A stretch of DNA of 64,000 nt from Lichina pygmaea (taxonomy: Eukaryota > Ascomycota > Lichinomycetes > Lichinales > Lichinaceae): assembly GCA_963422465.1 (NCBI GenBank), contig OY730174.1, positions 2,940,914 to 3,004,913 of the forward strand, in the 5' to 3' direction. Shown one piece after another: positions 58,051 to 64,000 of this stretch. Below the pieces are notes generated by a model. That model was not told the origin of the DNA, did not search any database, and saw only the letters and a program-made list of their open reading frames with translations. Within the stretch, counting starts at the first letter, position 1, and each line of letters starts with the position of its first letter. The position numbers were made by a program, and so were the translations under genes.

Positions 58051-58881
58051 ATTCCCGAACTTGCTCTGTTTTCTTTGCTTGTTCCCTTTCCAGGCTCGTC
58101 CCGCTCTATCCTCTGCCATCCCAATCAAATCGAATCAGATCAAGGCCGTCTGCCCTTCGTCAGAGATCGAAAATGGATGGCCGAGAAGTGTATCACACTG
58201 GAGTAAACGTGAGCAGGCATTCGCCAAGAATTCACGCCCGTCCAGGACGAACTTCGTCGTCTCACCAGGAAGCCTGGGGGCGAGTGGTACTTGACTCGAC
58301 ATGGAAGGGGCTGTGCATTCCGAGCAAAGTAGCATATGCCAGGAATTCCTCGAATTTTCCCAACCCATCCTCAAGGCATTGTTTATCTCACGTACGGATC
58401 CGCCATCCTGCAAGGCTACCACTACAGCACGAGGTTCATTCTCGATACAGCCTTGACAACGACAAGCCGCATCCAAGACAACTACGTCCACACTGTAGTC
58501 CTAGACCGGAGCATCCCCCATTCCAGCGCAACACGACCACAACAGAGAACAGAGAGACGACTGTAGTTTGTCCGTGCCCGGCCGTCCAATCGTCGGCCCG
58601 TGACTCAACCGAGCGCTAGCGAAGTCATGCATACTGTGCACTGTGCATCGACAGCACGGCTACAGATGCGAAGCCGTGCCACGCGGCTAGAGTACATCGG
58701 AGATAGCAACGATCGCGAAGAAGTATGAGTGCATTGGCTGGCACATTCTCTCGTGTCGGAGTCGGTGGGGAATAAGTGGGGACGGGGCCAGATCTTCTAC
58801 ACAGATACCGGTACCGGTGCCGTACGCAAAGGATACCGTACCGTACCGGTAAGCGACTGAAATGAAGAGTTTGTTGGGTGG
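58051..58881. other. Spacer after eL42
   Basis: Includes the eL42 3' UTR. Overlapping open frames at 58173-58619 and 58135-58491 have no recognisable domain. GTACCGGTACC-type words at 58800-58860. Confidence 0.5.
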
Positions 58882-59127
58882 TGAAAGCCGACAGCCGGTC
58901 GACTATGAAGATACTGACAGCTGACAACCGGTCAACTGTACGTACGGACGTACGTAGATGCGGATTCGTCTCTTGACTAAAACCCAGGAGCGACAACAAG
59001 AGAAGAGGAAAGCTCTGCAGGCTGGTCACGTGCCTGCATACAACGGTTTAGCCGTCGCTCAGGGGGCGGCTGGTCCCTGCACCCCTGCAAATGCTCGGGT
59101 GACTCTCCGTAGAGTCCCCGGTTGACA
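58882..59127 (+). repeat. 245-bp dispersed repeat, copy 2
   Basis: Second copy of the repeat at 55080-55323, same strand, so the two flank the kinase pseudogene and eL42 as a direct repeat 3.8 kb apart. It ends GAGTCCCCGGTTGACAG, just before the CTTT/TTGCCTGC microsatellite. Confidence 0.7.
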
Positions 59128-59152
59128 GGTGGATACTGAGCTGGCTGTGTTG

Positions 59153-59286
59153 CTTTCTTTCTTTCTTTCTTTCTTTCTGCTTTGTTTAATTCCTTGCTTG
59201 CCTGCTTGCCTGCTTGCCTGCTTGCCTGCCTGCCTGCTTGCCTGCCTGCCTACCTGTCTGTTTGCTTTCTTGCTTTCTTGCTTGCC
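59153..59286 (+). repeat. CTTT and TTGCCTGC microsatellites
   Basis: (CTTT)n at about 59153-59178, then alternating TTGCCTGC and CTGCTTGC units to about 59286. Confidence 0.88.
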
Positions 59287-59339
59287 ATCCTTACCTTGGC
59301 TTTTATCTCTGATATAGTACTACCAAGACATGGTGATTG

Positions 59340-59598
59340 ACCAGAAGAGGAGTCTGGGACAGACAAGTCCATGATCGATCAAGCACTGTGCCATCTGATG
59401 TCGCGATACCGGACAACGTCTCGACTCCGCACGATCACATGGACGTCGTTTGAGAATATACAGTACCGTACGTGGCGACCAAAGTCCGGGGGATCACCCC
59501 CGAGGGAGCATACGGAGCCCAATTCATTGCAGGCCACAGCCTCGATCGCGCCTCGATCGAGATGCGCATCGTCAAGGTGTTCCTGACGGCGGCCTAGC
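59340..59598 (+). pseudogene. Degraded C-terminal coding fragment, family not recognised
   Basis: One frame reads, with a single stop near 59450, DNVSTPHDHMDV then YTVPYVATKVRGITPEGAYG and AQFIAGHSLDRASIEMRIVK ending VFLTAA and a stop at 59596-59598. The steady codon use and protein-like pattern suggest the last exon of a host gene whose upstream part is gone or altered. I do not recognise the family. Confidence 0.4.
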
Positions 59599-60010
59599 CC
59601 GCTTGTCTGCATCGCCCGGGGGGAGGTTAGTCGAGGTAACTTCTCTCCTTGTGAGGTTACCGGACATGTTGACCGGCTGTCGCGATTGCGTCCTCCTCGA
59701 GCAAAGCAAGATCGTGCTCTTTTCTTCTCCCCCTGCCGACGGGCTCTCGAACTCGGCCAGGACGACGGCCGGTTCGGAATGCTAAAACGGGAAACCCACA
59801 TCGCATCGTGATCGGGACATGGCCTTTTGACAGAGATATATCGAGACCGAGAGCAAGGGATGATGGATGCCGTTGCGTCGATCCCGCGGCCGCTGCGTGG
59901 GATTAAGTACCGGGAGAGGCGTGTTGCGAGGAGTGCTCAGCGTCGTCTTACTACATCGTGAACGTTGATGGAGCATGGTAGGGAGACTGAAGTGAGCAGG
60001 TACGAGGTCA

Positions 60011-60072
<62 letters not shown>

Positions 60073-60295
60073 CCGCTGCAGGCACTTCTAAAGATGTACG
60101 CAACGAGCAACTAGATGCGTGAACGGCCTGGATGTCACATCGCAACGATCACTTGCACCGGTTGTTGACACATGACTGTATACGTGGCGTGTGTGACTAA
60201 CGTATACTGTTGAGAGAGGGAGAGATGGAGGGAGGGAGATGGACGGAGATGGGAGTGGATAGAGAGGTCAGATCACCCTCAACAACCCCCTTCGT
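59599..60295. other. Spacer with a (GA)n tract
   Basis: (GA)n of ~55 bp at 60015-60069. The right end (60200-60295) is likely the 3' UTR of the P450 gene. Nothing else recognised. Confidence 0.55.
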
Positions 60296-62626
60296 CTAGT
60301 CGAATCGGTATCGTTCGCGCCCTCGCTTGACGATGCGCAGGGGCACCTTCCCCTTCACCATCTTCAGCGTGATCATGGACATCATGCCTTCGGTCATGAG
60401 GTAGTCGGCGTTCTGCCGGGCCTTTTCCCACCTGACGCGGCGCTGGTGCGACTGCTGCTGTTGACGATCAGCCCTGTTGGGGGTGACTTCTTCAGCCCCG
60501 GCCTTCTCGTCGGAGCTCTTCTCGCGGCGGGCAACCACGTCGTCGTCGTCGTCGTCGTCGTCGGGTACCGCTAGCTCCACGCTGTAGTCCCTGAAGATGG
60601 TCGCCAGCACGGCCATGATCTCGACCTGCGCGAAACGTCGACCGAGACAGGCGCGAGGTCCTTCGCTGAACGGCAGGTAGGACCCCTTCACCGGATGAAA
60701 GAGACCGGCGCCGTGCCGGTCTGCGGTGTCTGCCTCGAGGGAAGGCGTCGCGTCTCTGGACGATCCAGAGCTCGCAGGGGCATCGGCTGCGGTCCCCCGG
60801 GTGGACGTGGCGTTGCGCGTCAGCCATCGTTCGGGTCGGAACTGCGTCAGATGCTCATCGGTGCTGATGCCGCTGCTACCGCCAGACGAGGAGAGCTTGT
60901 CGTCCGGCGACGGCCAATACTTCGGGTGGCGATGAGCTGCCGGGGTAACGAACCGAATGAGCGCCCGCGGTGGGAGCACGGCGGTACGACCATCGACGTT
61001 GATCGGTTGTGGCGTCGAGCTGACCATCTTCGTGATATTCGTTACCGGCGGGATGAGTCTGAGCGTCTCGTTCATGACGGCGCCGGCCATGCCGGCAAGG
61101 AGCCTCGGCATACTGCGCTCAAAGTCCCACTGGCCGGTCGGGCGATCGCCTAGGACGTCGGAGATGTGCTCTTGCAGGCGCCTCTGGCTCCGGGGGTTCA
61201 CGGCCAGGAACAGCAGCGCGAAATGAACCGTGTTCGCCGTCGTTTCGTGCCCGGCCAGCAGAAAGACGAAGGAGTTGCCCATGACCTCCTCTCGCGTCAG
61301 CGGCTCGCCGACCGACGGCTTGCCCTTGCCGTTCGTTGGCGCGCTGCCATCCTCGGTCTCGCGGGAGACTCCAGACCCTCGTACCAGAGCCTCTGCACCG
61401 AAGTCAGCGCAGGCCATACCGACGACGAGTCAGGAAAGCAAGAAAGGGTCTACACTCACCCATCAGGTCGAACCCCTCCTCGGTCGAACCCTCGAGGATC
61501 TTCTTCTTCTTGGACTCGTACATTTCCGACATGTATCGACCCCATTCGTCGAAGGAAAGGCTGATCTGTCGGTGCTTGCGAAGAGGAGACCATCCTGCAT
61601 GAGGGGCGTGTAAGAAGCATGCGTCAGCGGTATGATGTTGGCAAGGGAGAGCACCGACTGAGCAAGAAACGCGGCACCACGAGGTTGACAGTCATGTTCT
61701 GCAGCAGTATCTCCAGGGCGCGGTGGAAGCTAAGCAGGTGGCCCTCGGCGATTTCGTTGACGCTGCTTGGCGCAGATCGGCCGTGGCTGGGACCATCTTG
61801 GGGTCCCGGATGCGGCTCGCCTGGCCACGAGAGCGGCTTGTCGAAGGCAGCGCCGCTGATGATGTTCAGCGTCATGCTCATCGTGTCGCTCGCCACGTCT
61901 GCGGCGAGGCCGTCGCCGTCCGCGCCGTCGCCGACCCAGCTCTTCAGCATCGCACGGGCTTGTCGCAGAGACTCGTCCCAGACGATGGCGTTGTTCTTCT
62001 CCGTGAACGGAGCGGCGGTGATCTTCCGATGGCGCCGCCAGAGGGCACCCTCGGCCGAGACCACGTTGCGACCGTAGATGTCGACGAGGACGTACAAGTG
62101 CGCAGGCTTAGGGAAGTCGTTCCGCCGCGTCACGATCTGTGCGACGACGTCGGGCGCGCACGTCCAGAGCATGATCGCGCCGGGCGCCACGGTCAGGAAC
62201 GTGTCGTGTCCGAGACGCCGAAACGGCTCGTAGCCGTGCGTCCAGCCCCAGTCCGGCATTATGAAGCTGCAAGAGCGTGCCGCCGGTCAGGGTTCTGTGC
62301 CACTTTGGCGCTCGGGGAGGGAGAGACATACGTCAGACTGGGCTCGGTCCAGGACGATGGAAGCTTCCGCAGCAAAGGGAGCACGATCGGAGAGACGATC
62401 AGCCACCGTCGTTGGAGAGCGAATACCCTGTCCGTCGACGATCATCGTCAGCGAGGCTCCTCATATTCGGTCCGTCGTCCTGGAGGGGTCTACTCAACGG
62501 CACGATGACGTATGGAAGGCCTGTCCGCTTCGCATCGGCGACGTTGAGCCTCAGAGCCTGGTACTTGCTGAGCGCCTTCCAGGCCGCGTATAGAGCGACC
62601 AGGGTGCCAATCAACCATGGTAACAT
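60296..62626 (-). CDS. Cytochrome P450 monooxygenase
   Basis: Minus-strand exons: 62494-62626, 62332-62427, 61659-62266, 61460-61594, 60296-61392; about 689 residues, longer than the usual ~520. N-terminal anchor MLPWLIGTLVALYAAWKALS (about residues 1-20) for the ER membrane. Conserved parts: WTHGYEPFRRLGHDTFLTV and WRRHRKITAAPF (helix C, exon 3), oxygen-binding FLLAGHETTANT (helix I, about residue 370), NETLRLIPP with the ExxR pair, FRPERW, and haem-Cys loop FSEGPRACLGRRF (about residue 570). Extra length comes from Ser/Gly- and Asp-rich inserts (about 60535-60565 is an Asp8 run) near the C-terminus. All later joins keep phase. The first join (62494 to 62427) is off by one base with any GT-AG pair I can find, so either the exon ends differ or an indel is present. 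Donor 61658 (GTCGGT) is weak. Substrate unknown; no cluster partners nearby. Confidence 0.82.
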
Positions 62627-63204
62627 GGTGCGTAGTACCCGAGAGAGAGAAAGAAGAGGCAAGCTCTGCAGTGCGGCGGTCGAATCAGCGGCGGTGTCCT
62701 CCTGCGTTTTCCAAATCGACTGCGCATCGAAGCACCTATAGCTTTACCGTACACTTGGTCGAGCCTCAGCAAGACCGACGCGCGAGATATCAAAGTCACT
62801 GACGGGCCTCCGTTCGAGTGAGAACTCTGCGGCGAGCAGCGGGAAGAAGAGAAGCGGTGAGACGACCGATCTCAGACAAGTCGATCGACCGTACTCGGTA
62901 TGTGTGGTCCCAGAAGCCGTAGGCCTCATTGCTAGGGCTAGGGCTGGCCCTAGGCCGCACCACTCGATCATCTCCAACGACCTCGTCGGTTCCGCACCGT
63001 AAACGGAACAAACCGCAGCGGCCAAACAAGTCTGGGGCTTCCCATCCGGGCCCCGCGTGATGACGTCCGTCCCGCCCGTGGCATCGCCTGGCTCGGGCCC
63101 CTGCCCGTCGGGAGTCCGCGGTTCCGGCACCGCTAACCTGGCTTGGGTTTACCGTCCCTGCGTACGAGGTCGGCGAGCAGAAATGACGGAGGAGATGATC
63201 CTTG
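62627..63204. other. Promoter side of the P450 gene
   Basis: No gene recognised. An imperfect palindrome GGGCTAGGGCTGGCCCTAGG lies near 62936-62955. Confidence 0.5.
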
Positions 63205-64000
63205 GTACCCGTGCCATGGGGGGGTGATACCCCCCTCCTCCCGCACCTTCGGTACGTCCGGAGCACCCTCCTCCGAAGGAGGGTGCCTATCACCGGAACG
63301 TCAGATTTTCTTGATAGAATTGACAGCAATGCCTACAGCTCCACAACACCGGGACCAAATCAAAATGTAACCAGCTTATTCGATTCCCCTACTTTTGCAC
63401 TACCGTTCCTGAGATTGCAGGCCTTTTCACGAGCTATGAAAGTTAAGACTGTACGAAACAAGGAAGAGTGACCAAAAGATCGCATGTCTGAGAGAAGTGA
63501 AGCGGGCGACTTAAATTTCTATGGTAGATAAGGTGGCTATAGTAGCTACAGTAGCTACTCAACAACACCAGCAGAATCAATCTGAGAGAGCTTGTAGTAC
63601 CAGGGAAGATGGTAGAAGAACAGGGGAATCAGATGGGCACATCAAAATTGACACTTGTCCATCTGGTTGTGGAGTTATCGTTGTTTTAAATTGATATCGT
63701 CGATATTCTGTTCTGCAAGTGATAGCTGTTGTGACTTTCCAACAACGCCACAAAAATCCAAGGCAGCCAATACTTTCAAGGATTATAGTAGAGAAGTAGG
63801 AGAATCGAGTGAGCCGGTTACATTTCAATTTAGTCGTTGCGTTGTGAAGTTATAAACGTTGCAGTTGAGTTGTGACCGAAAACCTGACGTTCCGCTGATG
63901 CTGACGTTCCGGTGATAGGCACCCTCCTTCGGAGGAGGGTGTTCCGGAAGTACCGAAGGTGCGGGAGGAGGGGGGTATTACCCCCCCATGGCACGGGTAC
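63205..64000. mobile_element. Non-autonomous DNA element with ~100-bp terminal inverted repeats
   Basis: The left end GTACCCGTGCCATGGGGGGG (63205) recurs inverted at the window's last base (…CCATGGCACGGGTAC, 64000). The repeats run ~100 bp with few differences (63205-63304 versus 63901-64000). Each has an inner palindrome CACCCTCCTCCGAAGGAGGG and a G/C-run hairpin. CGGAACGTCAG marks the inner edge, present once on the left and twice on the right. The ~600-bp interior is AT-richer and codes no transposase I recognise; the longest frame (63577-63828, minus) is not family-like. Target duplication cannot be seen because the window stops at the right end. Confidence 0.78.

Noticed and set aside
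58135-58619. Overlapping frames on both strands after eL42
   Set aside because: No family resemblance and no consistent reading frame; probably spacer.

Overview
The window is nuclear DNA of a filamentous ascomycete (Pezizomycotina). This rests on short GT-AG introns, a Zn2Cys6 transcription factor, a Con-6 type conidiation protein, a fungal flotillin, a DNMT5-type methyltransferase-helicase, and an eL42 gene whose first intron directly follows the ATG. The species cannot be read from the sequence.

Region 1 (1-19900) is a nest of transposable elements. An old LINE (1-19900, 5' end outside the window) took a 5'-truncated LINE (1967-2953, 13-bp target duplication) and a minus-strand Ty3/gypsy chromovirus, called B (4002-18111, CCAGA duplication). 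One LTR of B was then split by a second 5'-truncated LINE (4254-11444, 13-bp duplication). That LINE was in turn hit by a plus-strand chromovirus, called A (4754-11113, GACAA duplication). A tRNA-derived SINE (13041-13476) sits in the integrase region of B. Both chromoviruses are fossils with several to many breaks, and both carry an antisense Cys-rich ORF or ORF remnant next to the 3' LTR.

Region 2 (19901-27723) has no gene I can support except a possible 69-residue membrane peptide. It is unique-looking spacer, rich in GTAC/TACGTA words.

Region 3 (27724-43152) holds host genes: a 1,157-residue Zn2Cys6 transcription factor in seven exons; a second SINE copy split by a foldback DNA element with pogo-like remnants (33822-35115); a conserved hypothetical protein; a flotillin; and a Con-6-like protein.

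Region 4 (43153-52506) is dominated by a minus-strand gene of eight inferred exons, about 2,340 residues, joining a C5 DNA methyltransferase to a SNF2 ATPase with an inserted RING finger (DNMT5 architecture). It is followed by a 2H phosphoesterase gene on the opposite strand.

Region 5 (52507-64000) has a GC-rich 5'-truncated LINE of another family, an aminoglycoside-phosphotransferase-like pseudogene, ribosomal protein eL42, a degraded coding fragment, a cytochrome P450 gene on the minus strand, and an 800-bp element with 100-bp inverted ends that reaches the window edge. A 245-bp repeat flanks the eL42 area (55080 and 58882).

The genes do not form a pathway cluster. The broad theme is a repeat-laden locus next to a gene whose family (DNMT5) acts in DNA methylation. 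Exon joins were worked out by hand from reading frame, splice dinucleotides and family similarity, and should be treated as models.
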